Shown piece after piece: positions 8,356-18,377 of a stretch of DNA of 41,779 bases (positions are counted from its first letter, which is position 1; each line of letters opens with the position of its first letter). This stretch comes from Hondaea fermentalgiana (Eukaryota > Sar > Bigyra > Thraustochytrida > Thraustochytriidae), in the NCBI GenBank assembly GCA_014084085.1, contig NPFB01000009.1, forward strand, positions 413,016-454,794, written 5' to 3'. The notes beneath the pieces were generated by a model. It made no database searches. It was not told where the DNA came from and saw only the letters and a list, made by a program, of their open reading frames with translations. The translations under genes and the position numbers were made by a program.

Positions 8356-11300
8356 TCACAGCGACTTACGATTATGCTGCCAGCCCATACGAGCGAGCAG
8401 CCCGCGCTTCTTTTTGCTTCGCGAGCTGGCCGAGGTCGTGTCAGCCGAGGGTGACGCCAAGTCACCGCTCGAGCTTGTCAACGACCGGCCTGTATTTTCA
8501 TTGGCGCAAGATCTCCCGAAATTCCCTTCATCGTGATCCCTCGCATGCACATTTCCAGGATTGTCGCTTGCATACGCGCTTTCATCTGTCTCATCCGGAG
8601 GCCCGGCAGTGACACGGATGCCTTCGTCGTCAGCCCATTCACGGACGCTTCGATCTTCTTGGGATGGCGAGGACCGTGGCGGCGCCGTTGACGGTCGACC
8701 CACAAGATGCGGATGGGAAGTCGATAAAGGAGAATGGCGACCGTTTCGTGACGTCGCAATATCCGAGGTCTTGCTTTTCTCATACTCATTCCCCGTCGTC
8801 AGAGAGGTTCGCGTCGCGGCATCCATCGAAGAAGCGGCTCGAGGGAGTTCAGCTTCGTCAAGTTCGACCTGTCGGGCCGACATGACGTATGCGAGGGAAG
8901 GAAGAAGCTCCGAGAATTCGCTGGGAAGATCAGACCCATCATCGTCCTCGTCCTCGTCGTCCTCGTCATTCAGGTCAAGGTCGAGGTGGCTCAGGGAGTC
9001 CTCGACGATATCGTCATCCTCTTCTTCATTGTTGTTGTCGCTGGTATCGTCGAACTCTGTATCTGTCGATGCAGCACGACGCGCCATGGTGCTAGTGCCC
9101 ACTGAGGCGGATGCAGCGGCGATGGGTCCGGCCTTGGAGTCAACATGTGCACCTGCACCTGTACTTGCACCTGCACCTGGACCCGCGCCCGAGCCCGTGC
9201 CAACATCTGCATTTGCACTTGCTCTTGCGTCAATTTCTGATTTGGCGGACTCGAGATTGTAACGCAGAACAACACTTTCACTCTCTGCACTTTGCCCGTT
9301 GCGCGCAGCAGACCCACCTTCACTTGCCTGACGAGGCGGGAGCAACGCAAGAAAATTCAGAGACTGGCCTCGCTGCTGCTGCTGCTGCTGCGCCCCCGAG
9401 CTAGAAGAAATGTTTGCGCTTGCCCGCCGCTTCGAGCCCGCTTCGGTCTTGAACTGACTTGCGCTCACGCGTGAACTTGGCGTCAAGTTGAGTGAGGCCG
9501 ATCGATCTGACCGCAGGCCGAGCTGCGTCAAAGTTGCCATCGGGCCTTCTGATGTTCGCCGCAGCTGATATTTGAACGAAGTCGAGGGTCTCCGCGAGAC
9601 CTTGCGCCGGAGCGTGGTAGCGCCATGAAAGGATCCCGAGTTTGACGTCTTGATTGCAGGGTCTTCGTTGAGGTCATCCATGCTCTCACTGCGAGGGAGA
9701 TACCCTTCAGAGTGGGAATGAGAAGATCGCGTGGCGTGGCCATCCTCGTGGGATCCGTTGGCACGAGGAGAAGAATCCGCGAGGTCCATTTTGTCCATGT
9801 CAAGTACGCGGTGAGACTTCTCTTCGACATGGGAATCTGCAGTGCCATTAGCCCCCGCCACGCTGTGCACGGCTGCTCTGGATTTCTCCTCGCCACCACA
9901 ACTCGTTGCAACCCCGTCGTGGTTGCTTCCTTTTGCAGAAAAACTACCCTTTTTCACAAGCTCGCCATTTCCATTTTCGACTCCATTTCTCGTCTCTTCA
10001 TCTGCCTTTGCGTCTGATGCCTCGTCGTCATCTTCATCATCTGCCTCATCGTAGCAATGCTTGTGATCTTTTTCTTCATGCTCATCCGCTGAAAGTTTGG
10101 AAGTAAAGTCCGTCCACGCAGTCTGCTGGCCGAGGTTGCCCATAACCTCTGGCAAGTGATGCGAGCGAAGCTGAGCAATACGAGACGAAGGGAATGAACG
10201 AAACACGATCGAGTCGTAGGCAATCTTGAGGACGCGCTCTGCCGTGAGCTGAGACTTACGATCAATATTATCGGCGAGAGAAATACAAGCATAGACATCC
10301 TGGAAACTATCGCAGGCGAGAATGTCCTTTTGCAAAATCATGAGGATGGCAATGCCTGCGCGAAAAAGTGCTTTGACCCCCTCGTGCAAAAAGCAGTCCC
10401 ATATGCGTAAAGTCGTCTCTAGTGGGAGAGAATTGACAAACAAACACAGAAACCACTGATATGTGACAAATTCGAGCGGAAACTCAAAGGATTCGAGATG
10501 GGCATAGAGCTTGGGAAGTTTCTGTTTGACCAAGGACTCGAAAACTCGCTGGTCAACGTGCATGCCGGTCATTTGTTTTGTGTAGTGTCCCGGCACAAGG
10601 TCTTCGACAATGCTTGCGAGCACCCAAAAGGCGAGATTCTCGTCCATGTGCAAAAGTAAAACGGCCACGAGAAAATTCATACTTTGACAGTATCCAATGG
10701 CTTCGTTTCGCAAAGAATATGCAGTAAGCACTCGCCGCATCCGCGTTATGCCCTCCTCGTTCTCAAAGTGATAGTTTGTGGGAAAAGTGCGATGCAGATC
10801 ACGCTCAATAATCTCGCCCATCTCTGGCGCCTCTCCTGACGTGGCACAGGCAACGAGATACTCGTACTGCTCGGTGGGTCCGCTGTCTCGTTGCTTTTCG
10901 AGGGCACCCGAGCACATGAGCCACACCTCCCTTCGCAAGCGAGGGGGGATACCATAATGGCGAATGGCTGAAGTCACGTGACGAATCTGCGATGCAGAGG
11001 CCGACTCGGCAGCTGCAGCGGCGGCTTGGAGCTGCGCATGCGATTGGCCCGGGCCCTGCGGTAATACTGGGCCGCGGCCGTTGATAGAATGCGCTTCACC
11101 GTGGCTCGCCATGCTATCAGAGCGAGCGGCCCGCGTTTCGTCGCTCCCATCATCACGGTCGTGACGTCGCTTGCGAATTCGAAGCTTGCGCACTACTGAT
11201 TCGACATGATGACCAAAGGAAGAACGAGACTTGACACCCGCGCCACCACTGCTGCGTCTTGGGCTGTCCTTGTCCAAGTCGCCGCCAACACCGCCATTGC

Positions 11301-12432
11301 TGCTGTCTTGCGATTGCTGAGACGCGGATCCGAGCGAGAATTGTTTTCGATGCGATGAACCCCCTGCTCTGGGCGAATAAAATGCCTCAGGGGGGGCTGC
11401 TGATGAGCCTTGGGGCGAGTGATGCGATGGCAATGGCGAGGATATCTTCAAGAGGTATCTGTCGGCACTGTCATCGAGCTGTTCCATGGCATAATACTTG
11501 CGCCATCGCTCGAGTGCGCCACCAGGAATGTTGCTCAGCGAACCCCCAAAATCGTCAATTACCGCGGACCATACGCGACGCTGGCGACGTTTAAGAGCCT
11601 CTCTACTGAGCATCCGCTTCTTGGTGTCATGTGGAACGGACGCGTGGGCCGCGCGGGAGTCGGGAGGAGGACAGAGGTATTCTGGTTCGTTATCCTCCAC
11701 TTTGAAACCATATTCGTCACGTAGTTCGCCATTATCGTCACGAAAATAAGAGTGCTGGACGCTCTCGTCTTTTCGACGTCGATGCCGTTTTTTTTTGCGC
11801 GCGGCTCCGTTGCTGCGCCTCGATAGTTTCCATCTCATTGAAAAAGGATTGCCAGAGTCAGTGTCTGCGCTGCCGTCATTGCCTTGAACAACACTTCGCG
11901 CGTCATCCGAAGCCTCGGAGCTGTTCGCCATGCCCGTTTCGTCTTCGGACGCGAGGTAGACCTCGGTAAAGTCGGTCGACTCGAGCTTGGCAAGACCTCG
12001 CTGCGTGAGATCGAGGTCATTCACAACGCGAGGTTCGCTGGCCACTCTTCGAATTCGTGAGCCGACCGGTGACCCGGGGCTCGATGCGCCGCCGTCCTCG
12101 TCGCTGAGCCCGAGATTGGCAGCGTTGGCGAAGGGCGTGAACACGGAGCTTCTCCGAATGATGCCCGAGTCCGCGGTCCTGGACCTGACGTGTGCAATTT
12201 TCCGCCTGCGCGTCTTGGCGCTCTGCGTGAGTTTCTGCGCCCGCGCGGCGTCTGGGTCCGCATTTGCGTCAGCGTCTGCGTCTGCATCTGCGCTCGCGCT
12301 CGCGCTCGCGGTCGGCGGCTGCGCGACGAGGTCTGCAGCCGCAGCAGCAGCGGCCGCGGCGGCGGCGGCGGCGGCAACGGGCTCCCCGTGGTCGGCGTCG
12401 CCGGCGCCCCGAGATCGCCTCCTGCGCCCGCT
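8356..12432 (-). CDS. TBC-domain Rab GTPase-activating protein (5' partial at assembly gap)
   Basis: About 1,358 residues are readable from the gap edge to the stop at 8356; the N-terminus and start codon are missing. The TBC domain lies at about 10290-10955 (HYGIPPRLRREVW to FQDVYACISL). It includes the arginine-finger motif IIERDLHRTF and the glutamine-finger motif AIGYCQSMNF, so a catalytically competent Rab-GAP is expected. TBC proteins speed GTP hydrolysis on Rab GTPases and so switch off membrane-traffic steps; the target Rab cannot be told. The flanks are long, Ser- and charge-rich and disordered. They include poly-Ala and (Ala-Ser/Asp)n near the gap, a Gln run, acidic runs and a Gly/Ala/Pro tract near the C-terminus. 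The frame on the far side of the gap is also open, but this is uninformative because the gap length is nominal. Confidence 0.85.
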   Translation of the reverse strand, partial: SGRRRRSRGAGDADHGEPVAAAAAAAAAAAAAADLVAQPPTASASASADADADADANADPDAARAQKLTQSAKTRRRKIAHVRSRTADSGIIRRSSVFTPFANAANLGLSDEDGGASSPGSPVGSRIRRVASEPRVVNDLDLTQRGLAKLESTDFTEVYLASEDETGMANSSEASDDARSVVQGNDGSADTDSGNPFSMRWKLSRRSNGAARKKKRHRRRKDESVQHSYFRDDNGELRDEYGFKVEDNEPEYLCPPPDSRAAHASVPHDTKKRMLSREALKRRQRRVWSAVIDDFGGSLSNIPGGALERWRKYYAMEQLDDSADRYLLKISSPLPSHHSPQGSSAAPPEAFYSPRAGGSSHRKQFSLGSASQQSQDSSNGGVGGDLDKDSPRRSSGGAGVKSRSSFGHHVESVVRKLRIRKRRHDRDDGSDETRAARSDSMASHGEAHSINGRGPVLPQGPGQSHAQLQAAAAAAESASASQIRHVTSAIRHYGIPPRLRREVWLMCSGALEKQRDSGPTEQYEYLVACATSGEAPEMGEIIERDLHRTFPTNYHFENEEGITRMRRVLTAYSLRNEAIGYCQSMNFLVAVLLLHMDENLAFWVLASIVEDLVPGHYTKQMTGMHVDQRVFESLVKQKLPKLYAHLESFEFPLEFVTYQWFLCLFVNSLPLETTLRIWDCFLHEGVKALFRAGIAILMILQKDILACDSFQDVYACISLADNIDRKSQLTAERVLKIAYDSIVFRSFPSSRIAQLRSHHLPEVMGNLGQQTAWTDFTSKLSADEHEEKDHKHCYDEADDEDDDEASDAKADEETRNGVENGNGELVKKGSFSAKGSNHDGVATSCGGEEKSRAAVHSVAGANGTADSHVEEKSHRVLDMDKMDLADSSPRANGSHEDGHATRSSHSHSEGYLPRSESMDDLNEDPAIKTSNSGSFHGATTLRRKVSRRPSTSFKYQLRRTSEGPMATLTQLGLRSDRSASLNLTPSSRVSASQFKTEAGSKRRASANISSSSGAQQQQQQRGQSLNFLALLPPRQASEGGSAARNGQSAESESVVLRYNLESAKSEIDARASANADVGTGSGAGPGAGASTGAGAHVDSKAGPIAAASASVGTSTMARRAASTDTEFDDTSDNNNEEEDDDIVEDSLSHLDLDLNDEDDEDEDDDGSDLPSEFSELLPSLAYVMSARQVELDEAELPRAASSMDAATRTSLTTGNEYEKSKTSDIATSRNGRHSPLSTSHPHLVGRPSTAPPRSSPSQEDRSVREWADDEGIRVTAGPPDETDESAYASDNPGNVHARDHDEGNFGRSCANENTGRSLTSSSGDLASPSADTTSASSRSKKKRGLLARMGWQHNRKSL
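12260..12432. repeat. Hexamer/GCN low-complexity coding repeats next to the gap
   Basis: GCGTCT/GCGTCA and CTCGCG hexamers followed by a GCGGCG run encode alternating Ala-Ser/Ala-Asp and then poly-Ala in the TBC protein. The composition probably explains why assembly broke at 12433. Confidence 0.7.
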
Positions 12433-12532
12433 NNNNNNNNNNNNNNNNNNNNNNNNNNNNNNNNNNNNNNNNNNNNNNNNNNNNNNNNNNNNNNNNNNNN
12501 NNNNNNNNNNNNNNNNNNNNNNNNNNNNNNNN
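12433..12532. other. Assembly gap, 100 N
   Basis: Exactly 100 consecutive N, the conventional placeholder for a gap of unknown length. It removes the 5' end of the minus-strand TBC gene. Confidence 0.99.
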
Positions 12533-12584
12533 CACCTCACTCACAGTCAACTCAAATTGATCATGAGAGCGGCCTCGACGCGTC

Positions 12585-12790
12585 GGGATGGATGCTTGGA
12601 TGGATGGAATGGATGGATGGATGAAAACCTGAAAACTGGAGGGATGGAAACCTGGATGAACGAACGCAAAGGCGGAGGCTCCGGGCCAAGCGAGCGGCCC
12701 GCCGCGCCACGCAACGCCACGCAACGCCACGCAACGCCACGCAACGCACGCGCCGCGCCGCGCCGCGCCGCGCCGCGTCCTCGCGAGACT
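12585..12790. repeat. GGATGGAT tract, ~10-bp CGCAACGCCA repeats and CGCCG repeats
   Basis: GGATGGAATGGATGGATG-type tetramers lie at about 12585-12625. Four copies of a CACGCAACGC decamer lie at about 12710-12748, and a CGCCG run follows to about 12778. All are intergenic between the gap and the next plus-strand gene. Long frames on the minus strand through here are compositional. Confidence 0.75.
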
Positions 12791-12971
12791 GCCTGCCCGC
12801 CCTCTCTCTCTCCCTCCCTCTCTCACCGCGCACGGGCGGCCGTTCTGGGCGCGCCTTTTGAGCCCGTGGCGGGCACAAAAGAGGCCCGGTGCAGAAGGGC
12901 CACCGCGCCAGGGCGCACACCGGTGTCCCCGGGGAGTCCCCGGAGGGACCCTCGCTGACGAGGAGAAGGGG

Positions 12972-14159
12972 ATGGATGAACAGACCAGAGCAGAGCAGAG
13001 CGCGAGAGGCGCGGGCCGGTCGATGGGCGACGCACTGCTGGCGCTGGCGTGGGCGACGCCCGAGGCGGAGGAATGTCTCGACGAGAGGGAGAAGGTATGC
13101 ATGGCGTGGGGAAGAGCTGACCCTGATTGGCTGTGACTGACTGACTGATGGCCGAACTGATTGTTGACATTGACGACCACGACGACGACCACGACGATAA
13201 CGTTGACGCGGGGAGCAGGCGGCACTTGCTGTGGTCTTGGGCGCGAGCAAGCGCAGCTCTCTCAAGTTTGAGATCGCCACAGTATTCAGAGACGGCGGCA
13301 AAAAGCTTGTACGAGACCATCTCGGGCAGAATCGAGCGCAAAAGGAAAGCACGAGCAAGATTGAAGAGGTGGGCGCGGCACTGCTCCAATGTGTCAGCGC
13401 CACGCGTACCGCCATTCTTGTGGATGCAAATTTTCCAATCGCTGTACGTGCGGAGGTGTGGTCTTGGCTTTACTCTCTTTCTTCCATTTTGCATGAGACT
13501 GACCGTATCATTCACGGACACAGGTTCTGCGTGACCCCAATCTTCTCGTCAAGATGCTTGCTAGCGTCAAGGCATCCAAATTCTGCTCCGTTGTGCAGCT
13601 CGTAGACGAAGACTCCATTTTCTTGATCAATAAGGATCGCCTTCGCGCTCGCCTCTGGGCTCGTGACGCTCCTGTTTTTGTCGAGCTGCACTCTGAACGC
13701 GGCGCTGCTCTTACTGATCGTGTTCCTGATCTTCTCTTTCAGCGCCTCGACAGACTGTTTGCTAGCCTCTGCACAAGCTCGCACGGAGATCTCGTGCGCG
13801 TGGATCTTGGGACGGGCGATGATCCGCTTCAGCTCGTGGCCCTCGCAGGGTGGCTGCTCGAATACCCGATATCATATTCGCTGCCAGCTCAGTCCACGAG
13901 TGCATGGTCGTGCCCTCAGCAGCAGGCTCTCGAGGTATGGAATGTCATATGCAGCCCTCTCTTGGAGTGCGCGCCTGTTTTCTCCTTTTCTCTCCCGAGC
14001 TCACTGGTGTCCGAACATCCGTTCTTGCGGCTACTTGCCCGACGTGCCTGCCTTAGCTTTTGCGCGAGACTCGGACGCTCCTCTTTGTGTCCGTCTCACC
14101 TCCGCGCCGCGCTCTCCGTCCAGGGCCCCGTGCATGCGTCGCACGCCACGATCTTATAA
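12972..14159 (+). CDS. Spliced gene, conserved-hypothetical; possibly DUF4504/C1orf74-like
   Basis: Reconstructed as three exons: 12972-13094, 13219-13443 and 13524-14159 (TAA stop), giving 327 residues. An in-frame ATG at 13023 would give 310. Intron 1 (13095-13218) has a GTATGC donor and GCAG acceptor. Intron 2 (13444-13523) has a GTACGT donor, a CTGAC branch-like site and a CACAG acceptor. Both joins keep the frame while the unspliced frames hit stops, which supports the model. The protein has alternating strands and helices: TAILVDANFP, then VVQLVDEDSIFLINKDRL, then VRVDLG and LAGWLLEYPISYSL. That order resembles my recollection of the UPF0739/C1orf74 (DUF4504) family, whose function is unknown; this assignment is tentative. 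The kinesin start lies 284 bases downstream on the same strand. Confidence 0.5.
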
Positions 14160-14443
14160 TAATCGATTCCAAAGAGGGAGTTCCCCTTTTTCCAAAACGG
14201 TGTGTACTACTACCACCCGAAACCGTCTGCGTTATCGAGCACGCTCTCGCGACTTGCTCGCTCGCTCGTGCAAACGACGTGGGCGCAGGCAAACAAGAAT
14301 CGTATTGCGACGGCGGAGCGACGGCGCGCGTCCAAGGCGCACGTGGAAGGAGGACCCTAGCCTCGAGGGGGGCGCGGCGGGAGCGGCAGCGTCTGAGCTC
14401 GGGGCATCGATCGGGACGGCGCCCGGCCGGGCGGGTCCTCTCC

Positions 14444-17400
14444 ATGGAGCGCGTCAAGGTCTGCGTCAGAGTGCGCCCGGTGCGCGAAGAGGATGTTGCG
14501 TGGCACGTCGGAAACCAAGGACGCGCTCTTGTGGAGCCTGGGAGCAGAGAGGACAAGACCTGGACATTTGACCATGTTTTCGACGAGTCGAGCACAAATG
14601 TTGACGTTTTTCAAGACACGGTCGCTGATCTGGTCCCGCGCGTGCTCGAAGGTTATCACGGAACTGCACTCGTGTACGGCCAGACGAGCAGCGGAAAGAC
14701 GTACACGATGTTTGGCGGTGATGGCAAAGACGCCGAAGTTGGCGCTGTACAGCTTGGCCTTGAGGCACTCTTTGCCGCAATTGCGCAGCGCCGCAATTCA
14801 CACGCCTTTTCGGTGGAGCTGAGCTACGTTGAGGTATACAACGAAGTGATTGGCGACCTTTTGGCGCCAAGCAGTGGCGAGGACGTTGGCGGGAACTTTC
14901 GCACTCCACCCCGTCGCACCGGCCCGAAACGCACACCCAATTCGTTCCAGACCCCGCCCTCGCAGCGTGGTACCCCTCGCACACAGGGTGCCGTCTCTGT
15001 GCGGGATGATCTCAAAGGCGGCGTCACGTTGTCGGCCCTGCGCAAGCCCGCAGGGTCGGTCGCAGAGGCCATGAGCATCCTGCAAGAGGGCGCCAGCAAG
15101 CGTCACGTAAGCTCAACGGGGATGAACGAGCGGTCGAGTCGCGCGCACACCATTCTCATGGTTCACGTGTCAAGCGTATCGCTCACCGACAGCTCGAAAT
15201 TATCTGCACAGCTTAACTTTGTCGATCTCGCAGGCAGCGAGAGCATGCGAACGAGCAATGCAAAGGGCTCGCAGATTGCAGAGGCCAAAAACATTAATCA
15301 AAGTTTGCTGGCCCTTGCGCTTGCCATGGCCAATCTAGCGGAAGGCGCCAATGCTACTCCAGGCGGCAAAGGTGACGCATGTACGCCGCAGACGGCGTCG
15401 CGACATGTCAGCTTTCGCACATCAAAACTCACGCGCATCCTCAAGCCAGCGCTTTGCGGAGACTCCTTGGTATGCGTGATTTGCTGCATTACCCCAGCCT
15501 CGCGTTTCAAAGAGGAGTCGAAACGAACCTTGCAATTTGCGCGTACTGCTGCACGCGTCCCCGTGCAAGCATCAAGGCACGAGTCTCAGGCCCCCGAGGC
15601 TACAATCGAGCAACTCAAGAGGAAAGTTGCTCTGTTGCGAGCACAAAGCGCACCGACACTTGAGATGCGGGAAAAGGAGAACAGGGAACGTGAAGAGGAG
15701 CGAAGCCGCTTCCGGCGACTCTTGTTGCTTGCGCACAATCAGCAGTCGGGAGGGGGTGCAGACCCTGAAGACAAAAACTTGCTTCCTCTGCACCTCATCA
15801 GTCCGTCGTCAGCAACGCGCGGGTCCAAGCGCGGGTCTCTCAAGCATCGCCGCATGAGCATTGCGGGTACACCGCCCATGCGGTCGCAGCGCGACCAATC
15901 TTCCTCTTCCGTGAGCACCCCTCCTATCGAGCAAATGTACACTCGTCAGCTCCAGCAAAAGGTTCAGTCTCTCAAAAGCACCGTCAATGCGAAAAGCGTG
16001 GCGCTTGTAAATGCGCAGCACGAACTTGAAGAGTGCCGGGACCTCCTCGACAGTCAATCAGAAGATCTAGCACGAGCACATGAAGAGGCGGATGCTCTTC
16101 GAGAGTCAAAGGAGGTCCTACAACACGAGCACGTGTCGAGACAAGCCGCGCTCGTCGCCGAAGTCGTGCGTCTCCGCCAGGACGTAGACAATCTCGCCTG
16201 CAAACTTACCGCAGCAGAAGCGCGCTGCACTGAGCAGGAAGAGCTTGTTGCGCGAGCGTCCGAAGTTGCCAGCGAGACCGAAGCTGGTCTCAAGGCCGAT
16301 CTTGACGGGCTTCGCCAAGAGCTCGCAAACGCTAAAGAACAGCTTGGAAAAGCCCGCGCGCGGCTGCAGCAGCGGGAACGAGACGCAAACGACGTACAGG
16401 CAGTCATTGCCGGTCTTCGCAAAGCACAAGCGCATGTGGATGAAGAGTTGTCTGCGCTTCGCGAAGAACTTGATATTGTACGCGCGGAAAAACTTGCCGC
16501 CCAAGATGCCCAAGCATACCTTGAAGAACACAGCGAGGAACAGCAGGCCGAGGTCGCAGATCTTGGCTTGCAGCTCCGCAAGACGCATGAAACGCTCTCG
16601 CAGCGCGACCTTGAGCTTGCCAAGATGCACGAAGCTGCCGGCACGCTCAATGCCGCCCGAGCTTTAGCTCAAGAGGAAGCGGCGGATCTTCGCAAGTCTC
16701 TTGCTCGTGCTCTTGCCGACAGAACTGCCTCGGAAGCATGTCTCGAGGCAAGAGTCGCGCAGCTTGAGCAGATGGCCAAGGACTACGAAGCCCAGCTCGA
16801 AGAGGCATACACGGTTCTCGCGCAACGCGATCGAGAACTCGAAGCCTCTCGCTCGACTGTCTGGGCCATGAGGATGGATCGCGAAGAGTCTGATAATGCC
16901 ATTGCACGGGCTCACGAGGACGTCGAGCAAGCGCGCATTGCTGGCATTGAAAGAGAGACATTCCTGCAAAAGAAGTGTGCATCTCTGCAGAGAGAGATTG
17001 AATACTTCAACACGGAGCTCGAAAAGGCCTACACGGTTCTTGCGCATCGTGACAGACAGCTCGAAGGCTCTCGCGAACAAGTTTATAATCTCAAAATTGA
17101 TCGTCGTGCCTTGCAGGAGGACGTCATTCAAGCTCGCGATGCACTTGCGTCTGTTCGCGGAGAAGTATCTGCGTTGACGAATTCTTACGCGAGCGAGCGC
17201 AATGCACTGCAGCTGGAATCAAATTCCTTTCGTGAGCAGCTTCAATCGACAAGCGCCAAACTTGCAGAGTGCGAAGCGAAGACGTTGGTTCTTGAAGAGC
17301 AAACTGAGAAACTTCAAAGTGAAAAGACTGCCGCTGATGACCTCTCGTACGCATCACAAGCGGAGATTTGTGTTATGCAACAAAAGATGGCTCAAATGAA

Positions 17401-18091
17401 GGAGAACGCAAATGACGAAAATCGTCAGGCACAAGAAGTACTTGCAGCACAGGATGCAGAAATCACAAGCTTAAAGTCCTGCTTATCTGCTACCAAAGAG
17501 CGGCTTTACAGCTTTGAAAGGGAGCAGTCAAAGCGGGATACTGACATGCTGCGCACTGAGGCGCAGCTTGCCGAAGCACAAGCTCAAGTGGACGAGCGAG
17601 CACAGGTCTTGTTAGAAAAGGAGACATCCTTGAACCACAAAGACGCGCAGCTGCAGAGAATCGCCACAGAATTACGGACAAAGCAGAGCCAGCTGCACGC
17701 CGCAATCCAGTCTTTGCGTGCAAAGGAAGAAGAGCTCAAAGCAAGAGAGGACGAGCTCGAGGGCCGCGAAGCCGAGGTGCAGATCCGGTTGCAGAAGTTC
17801 GATACACACAGCGAGGCTTCGTTTCACACCTCCCGCGAAGAGGGCGACACTCCCTTTATGACGCCAATCTCGCAGTATGCTTCCTTCGTTTCGGCGACGA
17901 GCACGCCCATTCCTTTTTCAAGCTCGCTGCTGGACACTACGGAAAGTCCTGCGCTCTTACGCAAGCTGAATCAGAGTGCACATCAGCTTCGTCAGGTGCA
18001 ACAGCTCGAGATTCTTGAGCGCGAGCTCGGGCTAAGTCCAATCTCGTCGTCCTTCCTCTTGTCATCGGATCTCGATTTAGAGCTCGAATAG
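14444..18091 (+). CDS. Kinesin-7 (CENP-E-like) motor protein with long coiled-coil
   Basis: Predicted 1,215-residue plus-end-type microtubule motor. An upstream in-frame extension exists, but the motor begins immediately at the ATG at 14444 (ccATGG) with MERVKVCVRVRP. The N-terminal motor spans about 1-372. Its P-loop GQTSSGKT is at 79-86, switch I NERSSR at 228-233, switch II DLAGSE at 261-266, and it has the helix segment FRTSKLTRILKPAL. The YGQTSSGKT form is characteristic of kinesin-7. A Thr-Pro-rich insertion (about 146-186) sits inside the motor. Residues about 385-1135 are a nearly continuous coiled coil for dimerisation, with a repeated AYTVLA-RDR-LE block at 788 and 862. The Ser/Thr-rich tail has no recognised cargo domain. 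CENP-E relatives act in chromosome congression, but that role is only inferred here. It converges with the K+ channel gene. Confidence 0.9.
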   Translation: MERVKVCVRVRPVREEDVAWHVGNQGRALVEPGSREDKTWTFDHVFDESSTNVDVFQDTVADLVPRVLEGYHGTALVYGQTSSGKTYTMFGGDGKDAEVGAVQLGLEALFAAIAQRRNSHAFSVELSYVEVYNEVIGDLLAPSSGEDVGGNFRTPPRRTGPKRTPNSFQTPPSQRGTPRTQGAVSVRDDLKGGVTLSALRKPAGSVAEAMSILQEGASKRHVSSTGMNERSSRAHTILMVHVSSVSLTDSSKLSAQLNFVDLAGSESMRTSNAKGSQIAEAKNINQSLLALALAMANLAEGANATPGGKGDACTPQTASRHVSFRTSKLTRILKPALCGDSLVCVICCITPASRFKEESKRTLQFARTAARVPVQASRHESQAPEATIEQLKRKVALLRAQSAPTLEMREKENREREEERSRFRRLLLLAHNQQSGGGADPEDKNLLPLHLISPSSATRGSKRGSLKHRRMSIAGTPPMRSQRDQSSSSVSTPPIEQMYTRQLQQKVQSLKSTVNAKSVALVNAQHELEECRDLLDSQSEDLARAHEEADALRESKEVLQHEHVSRQAALVAEVVRLRQDVDNLACKLTAAEARCTEQEELVARASEVASETEAGLKADLDGLRQELANAKEQLGKARARLQQRERDANDVQAVIAGLRKAQAHVDEELSALREELDIVRAEKLAAQDAQAYLEEHSEEQQAEVADLGLQLRKTHETLSQRDLELAKMHEAAGTLNAARALAQEEAADLRKSLARALADRTASEACLEARVAQLEQMAKDYEAQLEEAYTVLAQRDRELEASRSTVWAMRMDREESDNAIARAHEDVEQARIAGIERETFLQKKCASLQREIEYFNTELEKAYTVLAHRDRQLEGSREQVYNLKIDRRALQEDVIQARDALASVRGEVSALTNSYASERNALQLESNSFREQLQSTSAKLAECEAKTLVLEEQTEKLQSEKTAADDLSYASQAEICVMQQKMAQMKENANDENRQAQEVLAAQDAEITSLKSCLSATKERLYSFEREQSKRDTDMLRTEAQLAEAQAQVDERAQVLLEKETSLNHKDAQLQRIATELRTKQSQLHAAIQSLRAKEEELKAREDELEGREAEVQIRLQKFDTHSEASFHTSREEGDTPFMTPISQYASFVSATSTPIPFSSSLLDTTESPALLRKLNQSAHQLRQVQQLEILERELGLSPISSSFLLSSDLDLELE

Positions 18092-18377
18092 GCAACGACA
18101 GACTTGTGAAATCTTAACAAACAAGAAAACGGCAAAACTTCTTTTTCTTTTTCTTCTTTCTACATCTCTGTTGCTCCTCTTTCCTCTCCTACCCTTTCGC
18201 TTCTCTTTTTACTTTTCATTGCACCCGCTGATTGATTGTATAGGCCTAGGGATGAAGCAATATGAGGGACCTCGCGCTTGCTTTAAAACTTAGTTTACAC
18301 ATATGAGCAGGGAAATTAGACCAACCGGCATGATAGATTTGATGGCAGCAGCAGCCTCCATTTCTGTTTTTGAGGCT
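18092..18377. other. Convergent 3' region of kinesin and K+ channel genes
   Basis: A pyrimidine-rich tract (TTTCTTTTTCTTCTTTC) at about 18140-18220 and AT-rich DNA form the shared 3' flanks. No gene was seen. Confidence 0.6.

Noticed and set aside
12269..13521. Several minus-strand frames of 230-320 codons around the gap and repeats
   Set aside because: They run through N bases, CGCAACGCCA decamers and CGCCG repeats. The translations are Ala/Arg/Pro/Ser low complexity and mutually overlapping.
13512..13874. Minus-strand frame with coding-like composition opposite exon 3 of the spliced gene
   Set aside because: It looked credible at first (charged helices, GC-rich third positions). It has no workable start or splice partners, whereas the plus-strand model keeps one frame across two good introns and gives a better-ordered protein.
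14060..14443. 128-residue N-terminal extension of the kinesin
   Set aside because: It overlaps the end of the upstream gene, is Arg-rich and low in order, and the motor fold starts right after the ATG at 14444.
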